Source: Lewinellaceae bacterium
GTDB lineage: Bacteria; Bacteroidota; Bacteroidia; Chitinophagales; Saprospiraceae
Length of the DNA stretch: 64,000 nucleotides
Assembly: GCA_020636405.1 (NCBI GenBank)
Contig: JACJXW010000005.1
Span: forward strand, 868,001-932,000
Direction of reading: 5' to 3'
Both the position numbers and the translations under genes were made by a program. The notes under the pieces were generated by a model. It ran no database searches and was not told where the DNA came from. It worked only from the letters and a program-made list of their open reading frames with translations. Positions 22,869 through 32,128 of this stretch are shown here, piece by piece (the first letter of the stretch is position 1; every line of letters begins with the position of its first letter).

Positions 22869-25800
22869 ATGGACTTGACGAAAAAACAACTGCTCTCTTT
22901 GGCCTTCCTTCTTTTTAGCCTCCGGATATTCGCCCAGGACACCACCGTGGTACAAACCCTTACCTGGCAGTCCGATAACCGATCCGGCTACTATCCGTTT
23001 CCGGACGAGCCTGATATCCAATACGAAAAGATCCTCATGCGCTACAACATGCGCTGCCACGACAATGCTGTGGGCAGCGGCAACGTGGGCTGCCGCGAGT
23101 GGGACTACAGCTGCAACACCTTCATCACCGACCCGTCTATGGTGGATTCTACCCGCGCCACGCATCCCGATTTCATCATCCCTGGGTACGGAGCAGATAC
23201 TTTCCCCTATACTGGCCAGCCAACCTATACCTATCAGCAGTATGCCCAATACAGCCTCCAGTATGGGGCCGTTTCTACCGAGAACCAGAAGGAGATCCTC
23301 CCCTCCGATTTTGGAATTCCCATCACCCTGGGTAATCCAACCGGCCGGATGCTATTCTTATACACTGCCGAAGAACTGCAGGCGATCGCTGCACAAAGCA
23401 GCCCGATTACCAAACTGGGTTTTCACGTCCTGGAGGCGGGCGGGGGAGCGGCCTTCCTGCGCATCAGGCTGAAACCCACCGGCCTTCCGGCCCTTTCGGC
23501 TGAAACACCGCCCGATCCGGAGGGCTTCACGGAAGTGTATTTTCGCAACACCACCTTCACACCAGGAGCCAATATTTTGCCCATCCGGCCCTTCAACTGG
23601 GATGGAACCTCCAACCTGCTGCTGGAGTTGAGTTACACCAACCCGGAGGGCCTTCCGCCGGTGGTTCTGGCCAACAACCAGGCTTCTTTCTCCAGCCAGG
23701 CCGCTGCCGTTGGGGCCGACCGGTACCTGGAGTTTAACGGCTATGGGGCCGTAAAGCCCCCGGCTGTTGTTTTCGAAGGCCTCAGCCAGGAGATCACCAT
23801 ATCCCTGTGGTGCTACGGCGACCCCAACACCCTGCCCGTCAATTCCACCCTCTTTGAAGGCCTGGACGCCGAAAACCGCCGCCAGGCCAATGTACACCTG
23901 CCCTGGAGCAACAGCCGGGTTTACTGGGACTGCGGCAACGACGGCAGTGGCTACGACCGCATCGATATGGCCGCCAATCCGGAGGATTTCGCCGGTAAGT
24001 GGAACCACTGGGCATTCACCAAAAATGCCGCCACCGGCGAAATGAAGATATACCTCAACGGCCAGCTCTGGCACAGCGGTACCGGCAAAACCAGGCCCAT
24101 CGACATACAGGAATTCGCTATCGGCGGGGCTGTGCTTTCCGGTAATATTTATTACGGCGCCATCGATGAGTTCCGGATCTGGAAGAAAGCACTCAACGAG
24201 CAGGACATCCGGGACTGGATGTTCCGGACCCTAAGCCCGGCCCACCCGGAATGGAGCCAACTGGTGGCCTATTATCCTTTTGATGAAGCCTCAGGCGCCA
24301 TCGCTACTGACGCTTCCGCGAATGGCCATGACGCCCCCATTTTCAGCGCTCCTCCCCGAAGGGCCCATCGCGGGACAGCCCTCTTCAAAGGCTTCTTCTC
24401 CGGTTTTGAACGGCCTGCCATCACCTATACCGCCGGTAGCTACTCTGAAGATCCAGTAGAAGTGGCAAGCCTGGTGGTGGATTCTATCCAGAACGCTCCC
24501 TATGCCGTGATTCGGTATGGGGTCGATGCCAACAATGCTTTAGTAGCGCTCGACACCCAGCTTGCCTGGCACGCCACCGAACAGGCGCTGCTTGACGAGC
24601 AGGGGGGCGTCCTGGAAACTTACGACGTAGCTGCCGAAGGAACAGTTATTCCCGGAACCCTCACCTATTATCAGAAACAAGACGCCAAATTCGAACTGCT
24701 CTCACTGGTCACCCCTTATGGCAACGGACTGAGCCTGGGCGCCCAGGGCAAAACCTTCTGGTTCGATGTGACGGACTACGCGCCCATCCTGCGCGGCGAA
24801 AAGTTCCTTTCGGTAGAACTGGGAGGGCAGTACCAGGAAGAGCTGGATATCAGCTTCCACTTTATAAAGGGCACGCCTCCGCGCAAGGTATTGGGCATTC
24901 AGAACATTTGGCCCTTCCGCCGCGCCTGGTTCGACCAGATCCAGGATGACCGTTTCTTCGAGCCCCGGCAGGTGCCCCTGCGGGCCGATGCCGCCGGATT
25001 TAAGATCCGCGCCTCCATTACCGGCCACGAGCAGAATGGGGAATTCACTCCCCGCGAGCACTACATCAACCTGGACGGCGGCGAGCAGGAGTTTCCCTTT
25101 CAGGTGTGGAAGGAATGCGGCGATATTCCCATCTACCCCCAGGGCGGCACCTGGTTGTTCGACCGCGCCGGCTGGTGCCCGGGCACGCCTACGGACGTGC
25201 ACGAATTCGAGGTTACAAGCTGGGTCGTGCCCGGTGGTGCGCTGGAGGTGGACTACGGGCTCAACGGCCCTTTCCTCAGCAGCGCCAACTATCTGGTTTC
25301 CAGCCAGCTCGTCTCCTACGGGCCGCCTAATTTTCAGCTGGACGCGGCGGTCGAAACCATCATGCGGCCCAGCGGGCGAGTGGAGTTCGCTCGTATCAAC
25401 CCCGCCTGCAACCGCCCCATGGTGGTGGTTAAAAATACCGGCGCCACGCCCATCACCAGCCTGCTGCTGGAATACCGCCTGCAGGGCGGCCCGGCGTTGA
25501 GCTACGAATGGACGGGCAGCCTGGCCTTCCTGGATACGGCCATCGTCGAACTGCCCACTCCGGGGCTGGACTTCTGGAATACAGCCGAAGAGGAAGGCAT
25601 TTTCCAGGTGGATATCCTGGAGGTGAACGGCCAGGCCGACGCATACAACGCCAACAATACCGCCTATTCGGCATTCAAAAAGCCAATCGCATTTGAGGTG
25701 GAGCGCCTGCAGTTCCACTTCCGCACCAACCTGCGGGCCAGTGAGAACCGCTATACCATCCGCAATGCAGCCGGCGAGATCGTCCTCTCCCGCGACAATA

Positions 25801-26318
25801 TGGAGAACAGCACCCTCTATGTCGACGATATTGACCTGCCGCCGGGCTGTTATACCCTGCACATCGAGGATGATGAAGACGATGGGCTCTACTACTGGTA
25901 CTGGGAAGCCATCGGAGACAGCCGCGGGAACGGACTGGCCAGCTTCAAACGCTACATTTCCGATCAGATCCAGCTGGGGCTGAAGAGCTTCGAGAGTGAA
26001 TTTGGGCGAAGCATAACCTTCGATTTCATTATGCCAATGACGGTGGGCAATGCCGAGCTCACCGAGGCGCGCCGCTTCAGCGCCTGGCCGAACCCAACGC
26101 CCGGTAGGGTAGTGGTGGAACTGGAAGGTTTCCGCTCCCAGAAGATCCGGCTTCAGGTGCTCAGCCTTACCGGACAGGTACTGCAGGAACAGCAATTCCT
26201 GCACGATGGAGCCGGCACCCAGAAGGAGTTAAACCTGGAAGCCTATCCCAAAGGATTGTATATCATCCGCCTGCAGGGTGAAGATGGCGTATGGGTGCGG
26301 GAGGTGGTCGTGGAATGA
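22869..26318 (+). CDS. PNGase F-like secreted protein with nested LamG-type domain and T9SS sorting domain
   Basis: A 1149-residue exported protein. The signal peptide ends around residue 22 (IFAQ). The PNGase F N-terminal-type region follows (YEKILMRYNMRCHD, CREWDYSC near residues 75-82). A concanavalin/LamG-type domain is inserted at about 285-490 (RYLEFNGYGAV, ISLWCYGD, WNHWAFTK, IDEFRIWKKAL). The PNGase F C-terminal-type region contains IYPQGGTWLFDRAGWCPG (about 758-775). The last 75 residues (AWPNPTPGRVVVEL ... GLYIIRLQ) form the T9SS sorting domain. Family enzymes cleave N-glycans from asparagine; similarity is at motif level and activity is inferred. The ATG at 22869 starts the signal peptide; upstream in-frame starts do not. 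Confidence 0.88.
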   Translation: MDLTKKQLLSLAFLLFSLRIFAQDTTVVQTLTWQSDNRSGYYPFPDEPDIQYEKILMRYNMRCHDNAVGSGNVGCREWDYSCNTFITDPSMVDSTRATHPDFIIPGYGADTFPYTGQPTYTYQQYAQYSLQYGAVSTENQKEILPSDFGIPITLGNPTGRMLFLYTAEELQAIAAQSSPITKLGFHVLEAGGGAAFLRIRLKPTGLPALSAETPPDPEGFTEVYFRNTTFTPGANILPIRPFNWDGTSNLLLELSYTNPEGLPPVVLANNQASFSSQAAAVGADRYLEFNGYGAVKPPAVVFEGLSQEITISLWCYGDPNTLPVNSTLFEGLDAENRRQANVHLPWSNSRVYWDCGNDGSGYDRIDMAANPEDFAGKWNHWAFTKNAATGEMKIYLNGQLWHSGTGKTRPIDIQEFAIGGAVLSGNIYYGAIDEFRIWKKALNEQDIRDWMFRTLSPAHPEWSQLVAYYPFDEASGAIATDASANGHDAPIFSAPPRRAHRGTALFKGFFSGFERPAITYTAGSYSEDPVEVASLVVDSIQNAPYAVIRYGVDANNALVALDTQLAWHATEQALLDEQGGVLETYDVAAEGTVIPGTLTYYQKQDAKFELLSLVTPYGNGLSLGAQGKTFWFDVTDYAPILRGEKFLSVELGGQYQEELDISFHFIKGTPPRKVLGIQNIWPFRRAWFDQIQDDRFFEPRQVPLRADAAGFKIRASITGHEQNGEFTPREHYINLDGGEQEFPFQVWKECGDIPIYPQGGTWLFDRAGWCPGTPTDVHEFEVTSWVVPGGALEVDYGLNGPFLSSANYLVSSQLVSYGPPNFQLDAAVETIMRPSGRVEFARINPACNRPMVVVKNTGATPITSLLLEYRLQGGPALSYEWTGSLAFLDTAIVELPTPGLDFWNTAEEEGIFQVDILEVNGQADAYNANNTAYSAFKKPIAFEVERLQFHFRTNLRASENRYTIRNAAGEIVLSRDNMENSTLYVDDIDLPPGCYTLHIEDDEDDGLYYWYWEAIGDSRGNGLASFKRYISDQIQLGLKSFESEFGRSITFDFIMPMTVGNAELTEARRFSAWPNPTPGRVVVELEGFRSQKIRLQVLSLTGQVLQEQQFLHDGAGTQKELNLEAYPKGLYIIRLQGEDGVWVREVVVE

Positions 26319-26401
26319 AAACGCCCCCGGGCAATGAACGGCATGAATAATGATCCAGCTTCTTAACAAGGGCAGCCTGGATCTTAATGGAACGCCGGCG
26401 G

Positions 26402-27070
26402 CTAAGAACCGGTCGGCACGATGCCTTCCGGGAAGGTCATCTGAAAGCCGGATACCCGTAGTGCTGCGAAGGGGCGGTACGAGCTGATATCGGGAAAGGC
26501 GTCGGAGAGTACGCGCAAATGCGGCACGCGGGCCCATTGTCCCATGCCTTTGCCCCGGGGCGAAGTTTCCACTACCCGTCCGTCCAGTTCCTGGTGGATG
26601 CGAAGTGGGATAAGGGCGGTGCTGATCGGAAAGCGGGGCCCCATGCCTTTGATAGATGCTTCCAGCATGGGTTCTTCTTCCCGGTTTATCCGTACCTCAT
26701 CCGCATAGGGGCCGGTGCGCTTCCAGTGAAATTCGGCCATATCTTTGGGAATGGCCCAGTTGCGGCGTCCCCACTCCATGCTCTCCTGTGAATCGACAAA
26801 AATGCGGGTGATGGAAAAACGCCGCCCCCGCTCCGTGCCGAACAGGCCGGGAATGAAGAGCAGCTCCCGATACGGCCCTACGGGGGAGTTCCGATAGTCC
26901 ACCAGCATTACACACGAAACGATGCCCTGAAAGGAGGAGGCTAGGTTTTCCGGTATGCCGCCGTGTTCCCGGGCGAAGGCTTCCGGCAGGCGGTAGAAGA
27001 GCATGGCGCCTTCGCCGCGCAGGGACCAGGGGGCAGGGAAGGCATAAGGGGAAGCATGGTTCTGGTGCAT
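26402..27070 (-). CDS. Acetoacetate decarboxylase-like superfamily protein
   Basis: A 222-residue protein that resembles the ADC-like fold (beta-cone). Recognisable parts are GPYRELLFIPGLF, ITRIFVDSQESMEWGRRNWAIPKDMAEF and a C-terminal beta-rich region. In true acetoacetate decarboxylase a lysine pair forms the Schiff base; here the matching area is NWAIPKDM with a single lysine, so the classical reaction is not assured. Enzymes of this superfamily include decarboxylases and aldolase-dehydratases. It converges with the PNGase-like gene. Confidence 0.7.
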   Translation of the reverse strand: MHQNHASPYAFPAPWSLRGEGAMLFYRLPEAFAREHGGIPENLASSFQGIVSCVMLVDYRNSPVGPYRELLFIPGLFGTERGRRFSITRIFVDSQESMEWGRRNWAIPKDMAEFHWKRTGPYADEVRINREEEPMLEASIKGMGPRFPISTALIPLRIHQELDGRVVETSPRGKGMGQWARVPHLRVLSDAFPDISSYRPFAALRVSGFQMTFPEGIVPTGS

Positions 27071-27531
27071 TTGCTTACTTTTTGTGAATAGTAAACAGTT
27101 CTTGGACGGGAGGGTTCGTGGGCTGGCCGGTATGGCTGAAAATGCTTACAAACAAGTAGAGATATCTGGAAAATGGACGAAAAGGTTCTGCCGAAAATCC
27201 CTAACTTTATGCTTCGAATTATTAAGCGCTCAACCTTCCTAAACTCATCAATTCATGAAACCCCGCAAAACAGCCGTGTTTAATGACATCATAGAGGATC
27301 TGGAAATGCCTGAGTATTCCTACTTCGCGATCACCGCGCCCTACTCGTCGATACAGATAGAATGCGGGGAGCGGAAGGGCTATTGAATGCAAAAGCAGCA
27401 GCAAACCCAGCCGGGCTGGTTCGGCCAACGAACATCCGCCTCCGTCAAAGCTCCGGACGGGCAGAGCCGAATCCCGAATCCCGAATCCCGAATAACGAAT
27501 AACGAATCCCGAATCCCGAAAACGCCCCAAC
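27071..27531. other. 461-bp gap with a small ORF and GAATCCC/GAATAAC repeats
   Basis: It contains TAACTTTA (27202-27209, a near match to the -7 element), a 43-codon ORF (27255-27386) and, at 27471-27520, about eight tandem GAATCCC/GAATAAC-type units of the same ATTCG-family seen in other gaps. No other structure was seen. Confidence 0.55.
27255..27386 (+). CDS. Short ORF, 43 residues, uncertain
   Basis: ATG at 27255 to TGA at 27384-27386. The peptide begins MKPRKTAVFNDIIEDLEMP and ends ECGERKGY. The composition is protein-like, it has a near-consensus -7 element 46 bp upstream, and it is not antisense to any gene. It may be a genuine small protein or the surviving N-terminus of a truncated gene. 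No family recognised. Confidence 0.3.
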   Translation: MKPRKTAVFNDIIEDLEMPEYSYFAITAPYSSIQIECGERKGY

Positions 27532-27912
27532 CTACCGCTGCCGCTGCAGTTTCTGGGACGACACCGGCCCCTTCATCCTTTTCTTCTTCTTTTCCGCCGG
27601 GGGCGCGGCGGCCTCTTCTTCCGGTTTTTCCTCTGTGAGGAGGCGGTTGAAGAAAACTTCCGTTCCGTTGGCCATCTTCACCCGGTCGACCTCCTTTTTG
27701 GCGACGCGCAAGGCAGGGCTGTCTTCGTCTTCCAGGGGCTTATAGAGAACGTATTTCCCCTGAACGCTTTCCACTTTGGCCTGGATCTCCTCGCCATTGA
27801 GAAGGTAGATGTAATCCGTATTGTTTGTAATGGTAAAGGTTTGTGCCCGGAGGCTCAGGTTCGCCAGTAGGAAGGCAATGGCGAAAAAAGAAATTTTCAG
27901 GTATTTCAGCAT
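27532..27912 (-). CDS. Small secreted protein, basic/proline-rich tail
   Basis: A 126-residue protein with a signal peptide (MLKYLKISFFAIAFLLANLSLRAQ). The mature part carries a short beta-rich unit (YIYLLNGEEIQAKVESVQGKYVLYKP style, residues about 33-55, then VAKKEVDRVKMANGTEVFF), as seen in Bacteroidota proteins whose function is unknown. The last 30 residues are rich in Glu, Ala, Pro and Lys (EEAAAPPAEKKKKRMKG). A second ATG two codons upstream (27918) is possible. It stands alone. Confidence 0.65.
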   Translation of the reverse strand: MLKYLKISFFAIAFLLANLSLRAQTFTITNNTDYIYLLNGEEIQAKVESVQGKYVLYKPLEDEDSPALRVAKKEVDRVKMANGTEVFFNRLLTEEKPEEEAAAPPAEKKKKRMKGPVSSQKLQRQR

Positions 27913-27971
27913 GATCATAAGGACTTTAATGGTTTTGTATTTCGCACTTCACGGCTTCCGGATTTCTGGGT

Positions 27972-28085
27972 TCCTCCAACATCCCAACCTCCCAACGCCC
28001 TAACCTCCTAACGCCCTAACCTCCCAACGCCCTAACCTCCCAACGTCCTAACCTCCCAACATCCTAACCTCCCAACATCCTAACG
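27972..28085. repeat. 16-bp tandem repeat array (CCTAACCTCCCAACGC type)
   Basis: About seven imperfect tandem units of roughly 16 bp (CCTAACCTCCCAACGC and variants with ATC or GTC), C-rich on the plus strand and almost lacking G. There are no unique spacers, so it is not CRISPR. It lies between two minus-strand genes, downstream of the hydrolase at 28145. Confidence 0.8.
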
Positions 28086-28144
28086 TTTCCAGTTTCCGGC
28101 TTCCAACAACAATTGTAAAGCGTTTTTTCCGCCAAAAAATTGCC

Positions 28145-29551
28145 CTACTCCGCCGAATAATCGATCGCTTCCATGATACCCAGGAGGAGATCCTCAATAC
28201 TCCAGTTCTCGCCGTTGGACACGCCGAACCGGGCGGCCATCAGGCTTTTGGAAGGGATCACAATAAACCATTGATCCTGGTAGCCTTCGAAGGCGAAAGT
28301 GTCGTCGGGCAATCGGGGCAGGAGCCGCTCGTCGGAGCCCGGCTCGCCGGCATTCAGCCAGATCTGCGCTCCGTACCGGCCGTCAGGAGCATGGGGAGTG
28401 GGCCGCAGGGAATAGTCTACCCAGCCCTCCGGGAGGAGTTGCTCCCCGTTCCAGATGCCTTTGTTTTTGTAGAGCAGGCAAAACCGCAGCCAGTCCCGGG
28501 TGCTGGCGTAGAAATAGCTCGACCCGACGAAGGCCCCGGCCTCGTCGTGTTCGAAAATGGCGGTTGTCATGCCCAACTTGTGGAAAAGCTCCTCCCGGGC
28601 GAATGTTTCCAGGCTCCGGATATCCCCTCCGGTTTGTTGAAACAGGATCTTGGAGAGGATGTTGGTCGTCCCGCTGGAGTAACTCCACTGGGTGCCGGGC
28701 TCGGCTTCCAGCGGCTTGGCCAGGGCATATCCGCCCATATCCGTAGATTGATAGAGCATCTCCACGGCTTCCGATAGGGGGGCATACCGCTCATCGAAGG
28801 CCAGGCCACTTTCCATCCTCAGCAGGTGGTCGATGGTGATGGAACGCCTATCATCTTGTTTCCATTCTTCAAAGCCCACCGGCCGGTAAATATCCAGTCC
28901 CCGGGTTTGTACCAGCCGCCCGATCAGCGCACTGGTTATGCTCTTGGAAGCCGACCACGACAGCAATGGTGTACTTTCGTCTATCCCCGGGCGATAGTGT
29001 TCTGCGATAATCTTGTCCTGGTAGGCCACTGCGATGGCGAGGGTGTTGATGCGCTTTTTCGGGTCGTCTGTCGTTTCCTCGAATTCCCGCCGGAGCCGCT
29101 CGTTCAGTTTTTGGATGTCGACATTGGGCGGGATATCCTGAAGGTTCACCCGGTTGCCAAGAGGCCAGATGGTATCCGGCAATGAGGGCCGTTCTACCGA
29201 CAGTCCGGCTACCTGCTCTTTCAATTCTTCGGCGCTCTTGTCCACCAGTAGGGTGCAGCCACAGCCCTCCCGGTACACTGCGGTTGCCGGCCGCAGGAAA
29301 CCCCATAGCGATGCCGTGGCCTCCTTTTTCTGATAGTCCATTTTGTAACGAACGAATCGAAAGAGCGGATTGACCGGCTTGATGAAGGATTCCATTGCTT
29401 CTTCCGGGCCCTGGCCGGAGTTGAATGCATGGGAGCACAGGTACTTGGCCGTATAGCCGGAACCAACCGGCGCCGCGAGGTAAAGAAGAAAGAACGCAGC
29501 CGAAACCAGTAAAGCCAGGATTCCGGAGAAGTATTTCAGAAATTTTTTCAT
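28145..29551 (-). CDS. Membrane-anchored serine hydrolase of the beta-lactamase / class C PBP family
   Basis: A 468-residue protein with one N-terminal membrane segment (LKYFSGILALLVSAAFFLLYLA). The class C serine hydrolase motifs are SWSASKSITS (SxxK nucleophile) and WSYSSGTTN (YxN-like Y-S-S), and the fold is complete to the C-terminus (FEGYQDQWFIVIPSKSL). The family includes esterases and peptidases, and most members are not antibiotic-resistance enzymes. The start at 29551 (MKKFL) is preferred over 29569. It is followed upstream on the same strand by the PAF-AH-like hydrolase, 72 bp away. Confidence 0.85.
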   Translation of the reverse strand: MKKFLKYFSGILALLVSAAFFLLYLAAPVGSGYTAKYLCSHAFNSGQGPEEAMESFIKPVNPLFRFVRYKMDYQKKEATASLWGFLRPATAVYREGCGCTLLVDKSAEELKEQVAGLSVERPSLPDTIWPLGNRVNLQDIPPNVDIQKLNERLRREFEETTDDPKKRINTLAIAVAYQDKIIAEHYRPGIDESTPLLSWSASKSITSALIGRLVQTRGLDIYRPVGFEEWKQDDRRSITIDHLLRMESGLAFDERYAPLSEAVEMLYQSTDMGGYALAKPLEAEPGTQWSYSSGTTNILSKILFQQTGGDIRSLETFAREELFHKLGMTTAIFEHDEAGAFVGSSYFYASTRDWLRFCLLYKNKGIWNGEQLLPEGWVDYSLRPTPHAPDGRYGAQIWLNAGEPGSDERLLPRLPDDTFAFEGYQDQWFIVIPSKSLMAARFGVSNGENWSIEDLLLGIMEAIDYSAE

Positions 29552-29623
29552 TGTTAAGAGGTTAATCATTCCGGTTGATGAAAACCGCCGGGGGCGGTAA
29601 TATAATTCTACTTTATCAAAAAT

Positions 29624-30802
29624 TCAGCTCGCCTTCCGGCCCTTGTTTATAGCTTGATTCCTGATGTAACTGTCCAGGCCTTCCGGAAGCTCCGCCGAGG
29701 CGGCCCCCTTCAGGTTGCGGTTGAAAAAGTCCAGTACAAAATGGATCGTAATCCTATGGTGTTCCCTCCGGTGGGGCGCCGTAAGGAAGGCAAAGGGCAT
29801 CATCAGGGAGAAGTCGGAAAAGCTCATGTGGTTGGCGTAGCGGATGGTGTACGACTCGTACCCCTTGCGGGCATAGCTGCCGATGCGCCGGCCCCACTCG
29901 TCAAAGAGGAAGTCCCGGTACTGCTCGCGGGTGAATTTCCATTCTTTCAGTTCCTGATCGGTCATCTCTTCGGGGCGTTTGTTGTCTGCCCGCAGCTCCA
30001 GGAAGGGCTGGCTGAAGCCGGTCTTGTAGTAGTCTCCGAAGTAGAACCCGTCCAGGTTGATGCCCGCCCGGAATCGGGCGTCCCGGGTGAGGGTGGCGGC
30101 TGAGGTGGCCCCGCCGAAGGAATGGCCGAATGCGCCTACGCGCTCCAGGTCCAACAAGTGGCCAAAGGAAAGCGCGCCCGAGCGGCTCAGGGTTTCGATC
30201 TGATCCAGTACGAAGCTCTGGTCCAATGTCCATTTCTCGATCTCCTGGTTGCTGAACGCTTCATTGGACATCAGGCTGTCGAATGGCGTGATGCCGCCGC
30301 GGCTGCCATCCTGAAATACTGCGCCCGAGGAGGCGCCGGTATGCTCGATACTGGCGATGACATAGCCCTGAGAGGCCAGTTCCGGCAGCAGAAAGCTGTT
30401 CTGAGAACGAGCGCCGTTGTAGCCATGAGAGAAAACCAGCAGGGGGAACTGCCGGCCGGCGGCCGGCTCGGCGTTCAGCTGAACCGGTACGGTCGCGCGG
30501 GTGATCTTGCGGAGCAACGGCCGGGGCACGCCATACAATGCATTCAGGTTCTCTTCCATCTGCTCGGGATGCGTCGTATAGGGCGAAATGGCTCCGGGCT
30601 CCGCCTGGGCAGGATAGTAGAACTGCACCAGCAGCTTTCTGCCCGCTCTGCTGTCATCCCGGAGTTCCACCTGCAGTGTGCCTACCGAGTGGGGCCCGGA
30701 CGGCTTGGGAAATGCAGCCTTTTTTACCGCGGTAAAAGCCGTAGTGGTTAATACAAGCGCTGTCACACCGAGGATAGCCCATACTTTCTTTTTGATCTTC
30801 AT
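29624..30802 (-). CDS. Platelet-activating-factor acetylhydrolase-like alpha/beta hydrolase
   Basis: A 392-residue exported hydrolase with a signal or membrane helix at residues 7-28. The oxyanion-region LLVFSHGYNGARSQN and the nucleophile elbow VGAFGHSFGGATSA (GHSFGG) match bacterial PAF acetylhydrolase II-like proteins; LDGFYFGDYYKTGFSQPFLE follows with the acid region, and a late H in HRITIHFVLDFF may complete the triad. Substrates are probably lipid esters or oxidised phospholipids; this is by family only. Confidence 0.85.
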   Translation of the reverse strand: MKIKKKVWAILGVTALVLTTTAFTAVKKAAFPKPSGPHSVGTLQVELRDDSRAGRKLLVQFYYPAQAEPGAISPYTTHPEQMEENLNALYGVPRPLLRKITRATVPVQLNAEPAAGRQFPLLVFSHGYNGARSQNSFLLPELASQGYVIASIEHTGASSGAVFQDGSRGGITPFDSLMSNEAFSNQEIEKWTLDQSFVLDQIETLSRSGALSFGHLLDLERVGAFGHSFGGATSAATLTRDARFRAGINLDGFYFGDYYKTGFSQPFLELRADNKRPEEMTDQELKEWKFTREQYRDFLFDEWGRRIGSYARKGYESYTIRYANHMSFSDFSLMMPFAFLTAPHRREHHRITIHFVLDFFNRNLKGAASAELPEGLDSYIRNQAINKGRKAS

Positions 30803-31003
30803 GACGATTTTTGTTTTTTCGTTGATTGATGATACAAAGATGGGGCGGTGTCGCCGGGAAAGCGCCCGTGCCGAATAGCTCGTACCTGTTGCCTGGAAAT
30901 TCGGACGTGCGAAATTCTTAGGGGGTTGAAATTCAATTGTTTATATGTTTTGGAATGTAGAGGCCTGCAAACGCGGTTCTATGGCTGCCGTTTCATCCGC
31001 GCG

Positions 31004-32128
31004 CTATTCTGTGCGCTTTCGGAATGCCGAAGGCGTCGTGCCTGTAAACTTTCTGAAAGCGGTATTGAAGGTCGACTTGGAATTGTAGCCGAATTCGTAA
31101 GCGATTGCCAGAATGGTGAGGTGAGCATTGGCCGGGTCGGGGATCGCTTTTTTGATGCCCTCTACCCGGTGCTTGTTGATGAGGTCGTAAAAGCTCGTGT
31201 TCAGGTATTTACTCAGCACTTCGGATACTTTGTGGGGAGGAGTGCCGATCGCCTTCGCCATAGCGCCCAGGGTCACGTTCGGGTCGGTATGGCCTCCTTT
31301 CCGGATGAAAGCCGCGATCTTTTCGGATATCTCCGCCGCCTCTTCCGGCTTCATCCCGCTTTTTTCGTACCTGGGGCCTTCTTCTTCCTCGGCAACTTCT
31401 GTGAGGGCTTCCGCTTCAGCCCCGACGGCCACATAATCAAACAGGGTATGCTGGTGAAAGGCATAGAAGGAGAGGGCCAGGATGTAAGCGGAAAGCAGGG
31501 ACAGATTCATTAAGGTCAACTGGTTCTGGAAGTTTGGGTAATTCAGCGCAACTACGTACAGTACCAGCGAAACAACAGTGAGCAAAACGAACGCCCACAA
31601 CATGAACCACAACCAGGCCAGGTCCTTGCCCGACAGGTCGGCGAAAACGCGCTTAATTTTCTCCTCGTGGCGCTGCAGGGCCGTGAAGGAGAGGTAGACG
31701 TAGACGAAAAGGTGCAGAAATTTCAGCGTGCTGATCGAGAGGGCAAAGGCCGAGGTGTAGGCTGCCTGCAGGTTGGGCTGGGAAAGCCCCGGTTCCACCG
31801 TCCGGAGATAAAAGACGGCCAGCACCGGCAGGTAGAGTAGAAAGGGTAGCCCGTGGAGCAGGAGGCTCCGGCCCTTCACCTTCCGGGTAAAACTGAGGAT
31901 GTACAGGTAGAACGACGGCCCGATGAGCAGGATGAGCGGGTCGGCCAATATTGAGCCCCGGGGCGCTCCCCACACTTCATTGAGCGGCGCCCCCGAAATG
32001 ATACCGGTGATGGCCAGTACAAACAGGCCGATGAGCCATGCGTTGTTCTGCTTGTCAGCTGATTTATAGGCCAGTACCAGGAAAAGCAGGAGGCCCTGGC
32101 TGATACCGGCGGTGAGGAGATACTTCAT
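31004..32128 (-). CDS. AraC-family transcriptional regulator with N-terminal 7-TM domain
   Basis: A 374-residue membrane-bound regulator. Seven membrane segments lie within about residues 1-240, followed by a cytoplasmic linker (VAEEEEGPRYEKSG) and a C-terminal AraC-type double helix-turn-helix (about 270-374: PPHKVSEVLSKYLNTSFYDL, HLTILAIAYEFGYNSKSTFN, KFTGTTPSAFRK). In Bacteroidota this architecture senses an envelope signal. It is upstream on the same strand of the PAF-AH-like gene (201-bp gap), so those hydrolases are candidate targets. Confidence 0.88.
   Translation of the reverse strand: MKYLLTAGISQGLLLFLVLAYKSADKQNNAWLIGLFVLAITGIISGAPLNEVWGAPRGSILADPLILLIGPSFYLYILSFTRKVKGRSLLLHGLPFLLYLPVLAVFYLRTVEPGLSQPNLQAAYTSAFALSISTLKFLHLFVYVYLSFTALQRHEEKIKRVFADLSGKDLAWLWFMLWAFVLLTVVSLVLYVVALNYPNFQNQLTLMNLSLLSAYILALSFYAFHQHTLFDYVAVGAEAEALTEVAEEEEGPRYEKSGMKPEEAAEISEKIAAFIRKGGHTDPNVTLGAMAKAIGTPPHKVSEVLSKYLNTSFYDLINKHRVEGIKKAIPDPANAHLTILAIAYEFGYNSKSTFNTAFRKFTGTTPSAFRKRTE

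Noticed and set aside
24702..26204. A 500-residue minus-strand open frame
   Set aside because: Antisense shadow of the PNGase-like gene.
27972..28085. CRISPR-like array
   Set aside because: Units of 16 bp follow one another without unique spacers, and no cas genes are present.
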